From: CALMEH01 sp964548225
GTDB taxonomy: Bacteria > Acidobacteriota > Blastocatellia > Pyrinomonadales > Pyrinomonadaceae
Direction of reading: 5' to 3'
DNA length: 38,065 nucleotides
Assembly (NCBI GenBank): GCA_964548225.1
Contig: CAZJQP010000046.1
Span: 1 to 38,065, forward strand
Shown: one piece after another, positions 24,041 to 32,063 of the stretch
Layout: every line of letters starts with the position of its first letter
Numbering within the stretch: the first letter of the stretch is position 1
Made by a program: the position numbers and the translations under genes
The notes under the pieces: model-generated
Told to the model about the DNA's origin: nothing
Database searches by the model: none
What the model saw: only the letters and a program-made list of their open reading frames with translations

Positions 24041-26590
24041 ATGGCATCAGAAGTAAAAAAACGAACTCCCTCAAAAACCGATTCGCTCGGCAATGAAATT
24101 GCGGCGATTGTCTTTTTGGCGATGGCGATTTTGGTTTTTTTGTGTCTTATTTCATACAGTCCTGACGATCCATCAATCATTACTGCTTCATCGCAAAAAA
24201 CGCAGAATTGGATTGGAATGGTCGGCGCAAATATTGCCGCATTTTTGATTTCGTTTGTCGGTTGGACGGCTTATTTTTTACCTGCTTTGCTGGCTTTGGT
24301 TGCCTGGCGTTTTTTCCGTGCCGAAAAATTGACTTTTTCATTTAGCCGCATTATCGGCTATGTTCTGTTTATCGTTTCAGGTGCAAGTTTGCTCACACTT
24401 TTCGGAGCTTACGGCGGAGTTACAGGTGCGTTTTTTGAGCAAGTATTTTCGAGATTCTTAGGCAGAATCGGCACAGGAATTTTGCTTTTTGCGTTTTTGG
24501 CAACCGCTTTTGTTTTGATTACCAATCTTTCGCTTCTGTCATTTTTAGGTGATTTTGGCTGGGCTTGGGAAAATTTCCGCATACGTTTTGACGAATGGCG
24601 CGGAAAACGTCAGGAATTGATTGAAGCGAACAACCAAGGAGCGCAGGAACGTGCCGAAAAACGCCGCGAATCACGGCAGGAAGTTCAGCCGGAAAAAACG
24701 GCGAAACCTGAAAAAATCGAAAAGACGGAAAAACCGCTTGAGCCGGAAGAAATGCCAACCATTTCTGTTGGCGACACGGTTTCTGCGCCCGTCGTTGTGG
24801 AAGAAAAAAAGGAAACCGTAACGAAGAAAGTTACCGATATTTTCAACCTCTCAAAAAATTTCAAAGAGAAAGAGAGCGGAGATTTACTCGAAATTGACGG
24901 CGAAGTGTCGGATTTCGACCGCGAAACCGAAGAATTGCCGCCGAAGGCTTTTACTTCCGAAGAAGATATTTTAGGAATTTCAAAACCGTTGGATTTAATC
25001 GCCGAAAGCGAAAAAATCCCGATAACCCCGATTCAGGAAACAGGCGATTTAGATTCGGATTTTCTCAAAATTAAGGACGAACCGAAAGAAATTCCGCCGC
25101 CTAAAAAAGCGCAGACTTTTGAAAATTACGCTCTGCCGACGACAGATTTTTTAACGCCTGCCGCGGCGCGAATTGAGCAGAAAGACGAAGAACTTCTTGG
25201 CATCGCGCAAGAGCTAACTGATAAAACTAAAGAATTTAACGTAACCGGACGAGTAATGCACATCTGTCAAGGTCCGGTCGTAACGACTTATGAATTCAAA
25301 CCTGACCCGGGCGTGAAATATTCTCGCGTAACAGGTTTGGCAGACGATTTATGTCTTGCCTTAAAAGCCGAATCAATCCGCATTGACCGTATTCCGGGCA
25401 AAGCGTTTGTCGGCATCGAAGTTCCGAACCGCGAACGAGAAACAATTCAACTGCGCGAAGTTATCGAATCGAAAAAATTTCAAGCGTCCGATTCGCTTCT
25501 GTCCGTCGCCCTTGGCAAATCTATTGACGGTTTAAATTACGTTGCAGATTTGGCGAAAATGCCGCATTTGCTCATTGCGGGCGCAACCGGCGCGGGCAAA
25601 TCGGTTGGCGTAAATACACTGATTGTTTCGATTTTGTATAAGGCGAAACCCGATGAAGTCAAATTGATTATGGTTGACCCGAAACAGGTCGAACTCAATG
25701 TTTATGCTGATATTCCGCATCTTGCCACGCCAATTATCACCGACCCGAAACGTGCTTCCGTCGCGCTGAAATGGGCTGTCGGGCAGATGGAAAGACGCTA
25801 CAAAGACCTCGCCGCGTGGGGCGTTCGCAACATTGACGGTTATAATTCTGAGGTCAAACGCCGCAACGAAGCCGGACAACTCACGGACGAAGGCGAACCG
25901 CACAAAAAATTGCCGTATCTCGTAATTATCATTGACGAACTCGCAGATTTGATGATGGTTGCGGGCAAAGAAGTTGAAGAATCAATCACAAGATTGGCGC
26001 AGATGGCGCGAGCCGTCGGGATTCATCTCGTTTTGGCGACGCAACGCCCGTCGGTTGATGTCATCACGGGTTTGATTAAAGCAAATTTTCCGTCGCGTAT
26101 TAGTTTTCGCGTCTCGTCGAAAGTTGATTCGCGCACGATTATTGATTCAAACGGCGCGGAAAGTCTTTTGGGCAAAGGCGATATGCTCTTTTTGCCGCCC
26201 GGAACTTCAAATCTTATCCGCGTTCACGGCGCGTTTGTTGACGAAAAAGAAATTTCAAAAATCGTCGAACACATCAAAGCGCAAGGCAATCCCGAATACG
26301 ATACGACAATTACGAAAACCGACGAAGAACTTGACGATTCCGACGATTTACCGGGCAAGCGCGACCCGCTTTTCTGGGAAGCCATCAAAACCGTCGTCCG
26401 CAACAAAAGCGCATCAACCTCGCTTCTGCAACGACATCTACGCATCGGCTACGGACGCGCCGCCGCCATTTTAGACGCAATGGTGCGCGAAGGCTACATC
26501 GGCGAAATGGACGGCAGCAAACGCGCCAGACCTATTTTAGAAGCCGCTTACGAAGTTCTTGAACAGATGGAAAACGGCGGAGAGTTTTGA
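24041..26590 (+). CDS. ftsK: DNA translocase FtsK/SpoIIIE
   Basis: The 849-residue septal DNA pump clears chromosomes during division. Four membrane helices lie at about 20-175. A charged linker (about 185-390, Lys/Glu/Pro-rich) follows. The RecA-like motor has Walker A GATGAGKS at 514-521, LIMVDPKQVEL, Walker B LVIIIDELADLMM and LATQRPSVDVITGLIKANFP. The C-terminal winged-helix gamma domain (DPLFWEAIKTVVRNKSASTS, LQRHLRIGYGRAAAILDAM) would read KOPS-like orienting sequences. It is complete and of normal length. DnaA-box-like sites follow it. Confidence 0.97.
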   Translation: MASEVKKRTPSKTDSLGNEIAAIVFLAMAILVFLCLISYSPDDPSIITASSQKTQNWIGMVGANIAAFLISFVGWTAYFLPALLALVAWRFFRAEKLTFSFSRIIGYVLFIVSGASLLTLFGAYGGVTGAFFEQVFSRFLGRIGTGILLFAFLATAFVLITNLSLLSFLGDFGWAWENFRIRFDEWRGKRQELIEANNQGAQERAEKRRESRQEVQPEKTAKPEKIEKTEKPLEPEEMPTISVGDTVSAPVVVEEKKETVTKKVTDIFNLSKNFKEKESGDLLEIDGEVSDFDRETEELPPKAFTSEEDILGISKPLDLIAESEKIPITPIQETGDLDSDFLKIKDEPKEIPPPKKAQTFENYALPTTDFLTPAAARIEQKDEELLGIAQELTDKTKEFNVTGRVMHICQGPVVTTYEFKPDPGVKYSRVTGLADDLCLALKAESIRIDRIPGKAFVGIEVPNRERETIQLREVIESKKFQASDSLLSVALGKSIDGLNYVADLAKMPHLLIAGATGAGKSVGVNTLIVSILYKAKPDEVKLIMVDPKQVELNVYADIPHLATPIITDPKRASVALKWAVGQMERRYKDLAAWGVRNIDGYNSEVKRRNEAGQLTDEGEPHKKLPYLVIIIDELADLMMVAGKEVEESITRLAQMARAVGIHLVLATQRPSVDVITGLIKANFPSRISFRVSSKVDSRTIIDSNGAESLLGKGDMLFLPPGTSNLIRVHGAFVDEKEISKIVEHIKAQGNPEYDTTITKTDEELDDSDDLPGKRDPLFWEAIKTVVRNKSASTSLLQRHLRIGYGRAAAILDAMVREGYIGEMDGSKRARPILEAAYEVLEQMENGGEF

Positions 26591-26644
26591 TTTGAAATTC
26601 TTTGCGAACTTTGCGCTTTCGCGGGAAATTCTTTCAAAACAAAG

Positions 26645-26689
26645 GTTTCCACAGTTTTCCACAGAAGTTGTGAAAAACTTTGTGGAAAA
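26645..26689. promoter_or_regulatory. Cluster of four DnaA-box-like sites
   Basis: TTTTCCACA at 26655-26663 (plus), TTTTTCACA at 26669-26677 (minus) and TTTTCCACA at 26681-26689 (minus) all fit TTWTNCACA; GTTTCCACA at 26645-26653 has one mismatch. Two point each way about a centre near 26667, and CAGTTTTCCACA / TGTGGAAAACTG forms an inverted repeat. The whole 26591-26803 gap has no gene. A hairpin terminator for ftsK is the alternative, but the long A/T loop with two internal boxes argues for protein binding. No dnaA, dnaN or gyrB is near, so this is not obviously oriC. Confidence 0.45.
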
Positions 26690-26803
26690 CTGCTTTACAG
26701 AAGTGTTAAATCGTTATTTTCAAACGACTTTTAGCAAATTGCACATTGAATATGCAAGAAAATTTGTCAAAATTATAACTCCAAATATTTCAACATTTGC
26801 GCG

Positions 26804-27109
26804 ATGTTTCTTAAACTTAAATCTGTGTTAATTTTTGGCTGTTTGCTCGTTTCGTGCGGGCAAAATGATAAAAAACAAGTTTTTTTGACGCAAACACCGA
26901 AAATAATCTCAGAATCGGCAATAAACATCAACACGGCGAATGGCGAAACTCTCGAAAAACTTCCGAACATCGGCGCGAAAACAGCGCAGGAAATCATCAA
27001 ACATCGGGAAAAATTCGGCGCGTTTCGCAAGCCGGAACACTTGCTTTTCGTGCGCGGAATCAGCGACCGACGGTTTCGTGAAATCAGAGATTTAATCAAA
27101 ACTGAGTAA
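26804..27109 (+). CDS. comEA: ComEA-like helix-hairpin-helix lipoprotein
   Basis: The 101-residue protein has a lipoprotein signal (MFLKLKSVLIFGCLLVSCGQ, Cys18 lipidated) and a helix-hairpin-helix DNA-binding domain: ININTANGETLEKLPNIGAK, TAQEIIKHREKFGAF, RGISDRRFREIRDLI. ComEA binds incoming double-stranded DNA in the periplasm and passes it to ComEC, encoded next. Lipid anchoring differs from the transmembrane anchor of Bacillus ComEA and from the free periplasmic form of many Gram-negatives. The ATG is supported by the signal peptide. Confidence 0.85.
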   Translation: MFLKLKSVLIFGCLLVSCGQNDKKQVFLTQTPKIISESAININTANGETLEKLPNIGAKTAQEIIKHREKFGAFRKPEHLLFVRGISDRRFREIRDLIKTE

Positions 27110-27215
27110 TAAAAAGAATTATTTAGCCGCGTTCATCTGCGGGTGATTTTTTGTCTAAATATACACCAAGTTGCGCGTTTTTCCGGTTTTTGTGTTATTC
27201 TGCGTTGAAAATCAA

Positions 27216-29918
27216 ATGATTAACGCCTCGTTGAAAAAATCTTCAGCAGATTTCACGCCTTATCCTTTGCTTTGGCTGTCGGTATGTTTTGCGTTCGGGA
27301 TTTTGGTAGCGAATTTTTTTGCCTTTGGCTGGCAGATTTCGCTGATTCTGTGTCTGACATTTTCGATTCTTTCTGCTTTCAGGCAAAAAGTCGCTTTAAT
27401 TTTTCTTTCATTGGCGTTTGCATCGGTCGGCGCGTTGATTTTTCAGATTGAAAATCAAACGATTTCGCCGAATCGTTTGAAACGTCTTTTAGATGAAAAT
27501 CAAATTAATTCAAGCGATCCGATTGAAATTGAAGGCGTTTTGCGCGGCAAACCGGAACTTGCCGTCGGCGGATTTACGCTCGAAATTGAAACCGAAAAAG
27601 CGATTTACAAAGGCGCGGAGATGAAAATTTCCGGCAGAGTGAGGCTTTTCGCGCCCGTTTCAGATGAGCAAATCGCGGCGGAATATGAGCAGTTATATCT
27701 AAATTACGGCTCACGAATCCGTGTCGCTTGCAATCTTCGGCGCGAAGAAAATTACCAAAATCCGGGCGCAATTTCGTATAAAAAAATTCTCGACGATGCG
27801 GGGCTTGACGCAACGGCGACGCTGAAAAGTCCTTTGCTTTTGGAGAAAATCGGCGACGAAAAAGTTTTTGCGCCGCTCGCCTGGGTTTATGAGCAGAGGC
27901 AAAATTTAATTCTCGAATTTCACCGCAAATTCAGCGTTTCGACAGCCGGAGTTTTGATTGCTTCGCTACTTGGCAACGACGGCTTTTTGGACAAAAACAC
28001 GGCGGAGATTTTCCGTGAAGGCGGCACCTTTCACGTTCTCGTAATTTCCGGTTTGCACATCACTTTTATCGGCGGTTTGACGCTTCTTTTTGTGCGGTTT
28101 TTTACTCGCAAAAGGCTTTGGCAATTCGTCATTGCCACCGTATTTTTATGGTCATATTCGCTGGCAGTCGGCGCAAATGTGCCGGTTGTGCGGGCGGCAA
28201 TTATGTTCACGATTTTGCTGTTTTCGTTAGTGATTTATCGTCGCGGAACGCTTCTAAATTCGCTCGGAGCAAGCGTTTTGATTTTACTTGTTTGGCGACC
28301 AAACGATTTGTTTGCGCCGTCGTTTCAGCTAACGATTATGAGCGTTTTGGCGATTGTTGCGTGTGCGTTTCCTTTGATAGAAAAACTTCGCAATATCGGC
28401 AGTTGGTCGCCGTTGGCGAAAACGCCTTTTCCGCCGAATGTTTCGCCTTTTTTGAAACGATTTTGTGAAACACTTTACTGGCGCGAAGCAGTTTGGGAAC
28501 GAGATTTGGCGCGGCAGATTTGGACGGCGAAAATTTTCAAATCGCCTTATCTTAAATGGCTTGAAGCGCGAGGATTGCAAGGCGTTTTCAGCTATCTTTT
28601 TGAAGCAATTTTAGTTTCGCTGATTGTGCAGATTTGGCTACTTCCGTTGACGATTTTATATTTTCACCGTGTCCCGATTTTTGGCGTTTTTTTGAATATT
28701 TGGGTTGGCATTTGGATTGCGCTCGAAAGTTTTGCGGCGGTTATCGCCGTGTTTTTCGCACAAGTCAGCGATTCGTTGGCTTTGCCATTGATAAAACTCA
28801 CGGAAATTTTTAATTGGTTTTTGCTTTCGATTCCGAATGTTTTGACCGAAAATTATTGGGCAAGTTTTCGTCTGCCGCACTATTCGGGTGCGATGAAAGC
28901 CGTTTATTTTCTGTATTTTGTGCCGATTTTGATTTTGACGATTTTTTTGAACGGCTGGAATCCGTTTGCTTTAATTCGAAATTTCAAATCCGGCATTTCA
29001 AAAAATCTTCTGCGTTTCGCATACATTTTGCTGTTTGGATTTTTGTTTTTGATTTTGTTTCATCCGTTCAGCGCACCGCAGACGGACGGGCGATTGCGTG
29101 TTGATTTTCTTGATGTCGGACAAGGCGATTCGGCGTTAATTACGTTTCCGAATGGTGAAACTCTTTTAGTTGACGGCGGCGGACGGCGAAGTTTTGAAAA
29201 AATCAAAGTGCAAAACGATTTCGCAGAAGAATTTTTCGAGCCGGACGCGCAAGGCATCGGCGAATCGGTGGTTTCGGCGTTTTTGTGGGAACGTGGTTAT
29301 TCAAAAATTGATTATATTTTGGCGACTCACGCCGACAGCGACCATCTGCAAGGACTTTCGGATGTTGCCCGAAATTTCTACGTCAAAAACGCGATTTTCG
29401 GGCGCACACCTTTTGCCGACGAAGATTTCAACGAACTTTTTTCGATATTGGAAAAACGCCGAATCAATTCGGTAAAAATCTCACGCGGCGATGTTTTAAG
29501 GTTTGGTGAAGTCAAAATCGAAGTTCTTTACCCCGAAAATACGGACGAAATTTCGGACAATAATCATTCGATAGTTTTGCGGATAATTTACGGCGAGCGG
29601 AAAATTTTGCTCACCGGCGACATCGAAAAAGAAACGGAAAATGAATTGCTAAAAAATCCGCAAATGTTGCAATCAGACATAATAAAGGTCGCGCATCACG
29701 GAAGCCGGACTTCTTCAACTCAAGATTTTATCAACACGGTTCGAGCAGAAATCGCCGTTATTCCGGTTGGTAAAACTTCGCCTTTCGGACATCCGCACAC
29801 GGAAGTTTTGGAGAGATGGAAAAACACAAACGCAGAAATTTTTACCACCGGCGAGCGCGGAACAGTTACAATTTTGACCGACGGAAAGAATTTGCAAATC
29901 GAAACATATCTACCATAA
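27216..29918 (+). CDS. comEC: ComEC/Rec2 DNA-uptake channel
   Basis: The 900-residue inner-membrane protein transports single-stranded DNA. It has an N-terminal DUF4131-like part with membrane helices and an OB-like domain, a central competence domain of many helices (FHVLVISGLHITFIGGLTLL is the signature, at about residue 275) and a C-terminal metallo-beta-lactamase domain (VDFLDVGQGDSALI, THADSDHLQGL from about 704, NNHSIVLRI, LLTGDIE, VAHHGSRTSS) likely to degrade the non-transported strand. ATG 27216 (MINASLKK) is chosen over TTG 27171. With comEA it supports natural transformation in this organism, given a pilus elsewhere. Confidence 0.95.
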   Translation: MINASLKKSSADFTPYPLLWLSVCFAFGILVANFFAFGWQISLILCLTFSILSAFRQKVALIFLSLAFASVGALIFQIENQTISPNRLKRLLDENQINSSDPIEIEGVLRGKPELAVGGFTLEIETEKAIYKGAEMKISGRVRLFAPVSDEQIAAEYEQLYLNYGSRIRVACNLRREENYQNPGAISYKKILDDAGLDATATLKSPLLLEKIGDEKVFAPLAWVYEQRQNLILEFHRKFSVSTAGVLIASLLGNDGFLDKNTAEIFREGGTFHVLVISGLHITFIGGLTLLFVRFFTRKRLWQFVIATVFLWSYSLAVGANVPVVRAAIMFTILLFSLVIYRRGTLLNSLGASVLILLVWRPNDLFAPSFQLTIMSVLAIVACAFPLIEKLRNIGSWSPLAKTPFPPNVSPFLKRFCETLYWREAVWERDLARQIWTAKIFKSPYLKWLEARGLQGVFSYLFEAILVSLIVQIWLLPLTILYFHRVPIFGVFLNIWVGIWIALESFAAVIAVFFAQVSDSLALPLIKLTEIFNWFLLSIPNVLTENYWASFRLPHYSGAMKAVYFLYFVPILILTIFLNGWNPFALIRNFKSGISKNLLRFAYILLFGFLFLILFHPFSAPQTDGRLRVDFLDVGQGDSALITFPNGETLLVDGGGRRSFEKIKVQNDFAEEFFEPDAQGIGESVVSAFLWERGYSKIDYILATHADSDHLQGLSDVARNFYVKNAIFGRTPFADEDFNELFSILEKRRINSVKISRGDVLRFGEVKIEVLYPENTDEISDNNHSIVLRIIYGERKILLTGDIEKETENELLKNPQMLQSDIIKVAHHGSRTSSTQDFINTVRAEIAVIPVGKTSPFGHPHTEVLERWKNTNAEIFTTGERGTVTILTDGKNLQIETYLP

Positions 29919-30039
29919 AAATACAAAAGCCCGAAGGCTATTAAATACAAACCTTCGAGCGTTCCAACACAATCCTAATGCAATAGTTTTAACACTTTAT
30001 GTTTAACATGTCAATAATTTTTTTCCACAGCCACAAAAT

Positions 30040-31692
30040 TTAATGCTTAAAATGTCTTGCTCCCGTAAAGACCATCGCCAAATTATGCTCGTTTGCGGCT
30101 TCGATAACTTCTGCGTCTTTGACCGAACCGCCGGGCTGAATTATGGCGGAAATGCCGAATTTGGCGGCTTCGTCTATGTTGTCGCGGAACGGGAAAAACG
30201 CATCGGACGCGAGAACGGAATTTTGCAAAGGCAAATTAAATCTTTCGGCGCGAACCGCCGCGATTCTCACGGAATCAACACGGTTCATCTGACCTGCGCC
30301 GACTCCGATTGTTTGATTTTCATTAGCGAAAACAATCGCGTTTGACTTAACGTGCTTGCAAACTTTCCACGCAAAAAGCAAGGCTCGAATTTCTTCTTGC
30401 GTCGGTTTTTTTTCGCTAACAATCTTTAAATCCGATACGGAAATTTGCAAAATATCGCGGTCTTGGACGAGAAAACCGCCCGAAATTTGTCTGTATTCCA
30501 AACTCGGAAGATTTGCCGTTTTTTCGACGCGCAGAACGCGCAGATTTTTCTTCTTTTTGAAAATTTCCAACGCTTGCGGCTCGAAATCCGGCGCGATGAC
30601 GACTTCGGTAAATACTTCATTGACAGAGGTTGCAACCTCAGCGTCAACCGTTTCATTGAAAGCGACGATGCCGCCGAAAGCCGAAATCGGGTCGGTCGAA
30701 AGTGCGCGGCGATAGGATTCTTCATTGCTCACACCAACGCCAACGCCTGAAGGATTTGTGTGTTTGATAATCGCACAGGCGCGTTCTTGAAAATCGCAAA
30801 CTAAATTCCACGCGGCTTCGGCATCAACGTAATTATTAAAAGACATTTCTTTGCCGTGAATTTGTTCAGCGCGGGCAATTCCGCCCGTTTCGTTTGTTTC
30901 GTAAAGCGCGGCTTTCTGATGCGGATTTTCGCCGTAACGCAAATCGGCAACTTTGGCGAGTTCGATAAATTGAAGTTCGGAAAAATCTTCTTTTGAAGTT
31001 TCGATTTTTTCTTCCGAATCTTCTTCTGATTCGATAAATATCAAATTTTGCAAAGGGTTAAACGGTTCGAGAAAATCCAAATCTGCGTTTGAAAGTTGTT
31101 TTGCAAGATACGAAGAAATCGCCAAATCGTAGCTTGCCGTGCGCGTGTAGGCGAGCGTTGCCAGACGTTGGCGCGTTTCGAGGCTTAAACTTCCGTCGTT
31201 TGCGTTTAATTCTTCGGTGATGTTTGAATAAAGTTTCGCGTCCGTAACCACAGCAACATCACGCCAGTTTTTTGATGCTGAACGAATCATCGCCGGTCCG
31301 CCGATGTCTATATTTTCAACGGCTTCTAATAGTGTAACATCTGCTTTTTCAATAGTTTGCTCAAACGGATAAAGATTGACGACGACTAAATCAATCGGTT
31401 TGATGCTGTGTTCACTCATTGATTGAACGTGATTTTCGTTATCGCGTAAAGCGAGAAATGCGCCGTGAATTTTCGGATGCAGAGTTTTTACTCTGCCGTC
31501 CATCATTTCGGGGAAATTTGTAATGGAAGAAACTTCCGTTACTTCAATTTTGTTTTCGCGCAGAGTTTTTGCCGTGCCGCCGGTTGAAATTATTTCAACA
31601 CCGAATTTTTTTAATTCTTCGGCAAATTCAATGATGCCGTTTTTGTCCGAAACGCTGATAAGTGCGCGTTTGATTTTTCTTAATTCATTCAT
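30040..31692 (-). CDS. purH: Bifunctional AICAR transformylase/IMP cyclohydrolase
   Basis: The 550-residue enzyme makes the last two steps to IMP. The N-terminal MGS-like cyclohydrolase domain covers about 1-195 (ALISVSDKNGIIEFAEELKK, STGGTAKTL, MMDGRVKTLHPKIHGA, NLYPFEQT, NIDIGGPAMIRSASKN). The transformylase domain follows (DLRYGENPHQKAALY, KEMSFNNYVDAEAAWNL, AIIKHTNPSGVGVG, DPISAFGGIVAFN, GVGAGQMNRVDSVRIA, DAFFPFRDNIDEAAKFGISA, IIQPGGS). ATG 31692 (MNELRKIKRALIS) is chosen over an upstream in-frame ATG. A Glu/Ser-rich insert (ESEEDSEEKIETSKED) lies between the domains. A leader inverted repeat precedes it. Confidence 0.96.
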   Translation of the reverse strand: MNELRKIKRALISVSDKNGIIEFAEELKKFGVEIISTGGTAKTLRENKIEVTEVSSITNFPEMMDGRVKTLHPKIHGAFLALRDNENHVQSMSEHSIKPIDLVVVNLYPFEQTIEKADVTLLEAVENIDIGGPAMIRSASKNWRDVAVVTDAKLYSNITEELNANDGSLSLETRQRLATLAYTRTASYDLAISSYLAKQLSNADLDFLEPFNPLQNLIFIESEEDSEEKIETSKEDFSELQFIELAKVADLRYGENPHQKAALYETNETGGIARAEQIHGKEMSFNNYVDAEAAWNLVCDFQERACAIIKHTNPSGVGVGVSNEESYRRALSTDPISAFGGIVAFNETVDAEVATSVNEVFTEVVIAPDFEPQALEIFKKKKNLRVLRVEKTANLPSLEYRQISGGFLVQDRDILQISVSDLKIVSEKKPTQEEIRALLFAWKVCKHVKSNAIVFANENQTIGVGAGQMNRVDSVRIAAVRAERFNLPLQNSVLASDAFFPFRDNIDEAAKFGISAIIQPGGSVKDAEVIEAANEHNLAMVFTGARHFKH

Positions 31693-31701
31693 AAATATAA
31701 A

Positions 31702-31840
31702 GTTTTGAGTTCCAAATTCAGTTGGCAAATCGCGTGCGAAGCAATGCGGTCTTGACGTTGATTAAAATTCGAGTTTATCGCCGCAAAGTAAATATTTCGT
31801 TTCGTGTATATTTGCGCCAACTGAAGTTGAAACTCAAAAC
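31702..31840 (-). promoter_or_regulatory. Inverted repeat in the purH leader
   Basis: The arm 31702-31730 and arm 31810-31840 are near-perfect reverse complements: GTTTTGAGTT, then CAA, then TTCAGTTGGC, with two mismatches and a 2-base bulge. They enclose about 79 bases. The proximal arm ends 9 bases before the purH start, so folding could limit ribosome access. It might instead be another intergenic palindrome. It does not match a purine riboswitch that I can recognise. Confidence 0.5.
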
Positions 31841-31866
31841 AAAAAAAGCGGTCAAAATAGACCGCT
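31841..31866 (-). terminator. Intrinsic terminator read from the minus strand
   Basis: AGCGGTC (31847-31853) and GACCGCT (31860-31866) form a 7-bp stem with a 6-nt loop; on the minus strand six T follow directly (31846-31841). It would end a short minus-strand transcript starting upstream, between the M61 gene and purH, and keeps that transcript apart from purH. Confidence 0.8.
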
Positions 31867-31913
31867 TACGCTGGAAGCATAATGTTTTAGCACAATTTTA
31901 CTGAGTCTTGACA

Positions 31914-31991
31914 TTAAAAAAAGAAACGCCCCAAGAATAAAAGACTCAGCAGAAATGCTAATGTATAAATGACGATTTTGATAAGACTCAT
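31914..31991 (-). CDS. Possible 25-residue single-helix membrane peptide
   Basis: From ATG at 31991 the minus strand reads MSLIKIVIYTLAFLLSLLFL and then GRFFF before TAA at 31914. It is almost wholly a membrane helix with one Lys near the start and one Arg near the end. AGGA lies about 11 bases upstream, and a strong intrinsic terminator lies 50 bases downstream, which gives a complete small transcription unit. A longer overlapping minus-strand ORF (31852-32034) runs into the terminator stem and looks less natural. The alternative is a non-coding RNA ending at the same terminator. The rest of 31867-32063 shows nothing else. Confidence 0.4.
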   Translation of the reverse strand: MSLIKIVIYTLAFLLSLLFLGRFFF

Positions 31992-32063
31992 AAAATTTTT
32001 TATCCTGTAAGAGTCCGAAAATGGTAACGACCAAACTGTTATTTTAGTTCCGATTTTAATTTA

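Noticed and set aside
26645..26689. Replication origin
   Set aside because: The DnaA-box-like cluster is not accompanied by dnaA, dnaN, gyrB or an obvious AT-rich unwinding tract; reported only as a regulatory candidate.
26559..26831. 90-residue plus-strand ORF across the DnaA-box cluster
   Set aside because: It overlaps the ftsK end and the comEA start in another frame and has a composition set by the TTTTCCACA words.
29932..29957. Hairpin CGAAGG/CCTTCG between comEC and purH
   Set aside because: The stem is six bases with a 14-nt loop and no T-run on either side; too weak to call a terminator.
31852..32034. 60-residue minus-strand ORF overlapping the small membrane peptide
   Set aside because: Its last codons run into the intrinsic terminator stem and its composition is not protein-like; the 25-residue frame has the better start and stop placement.
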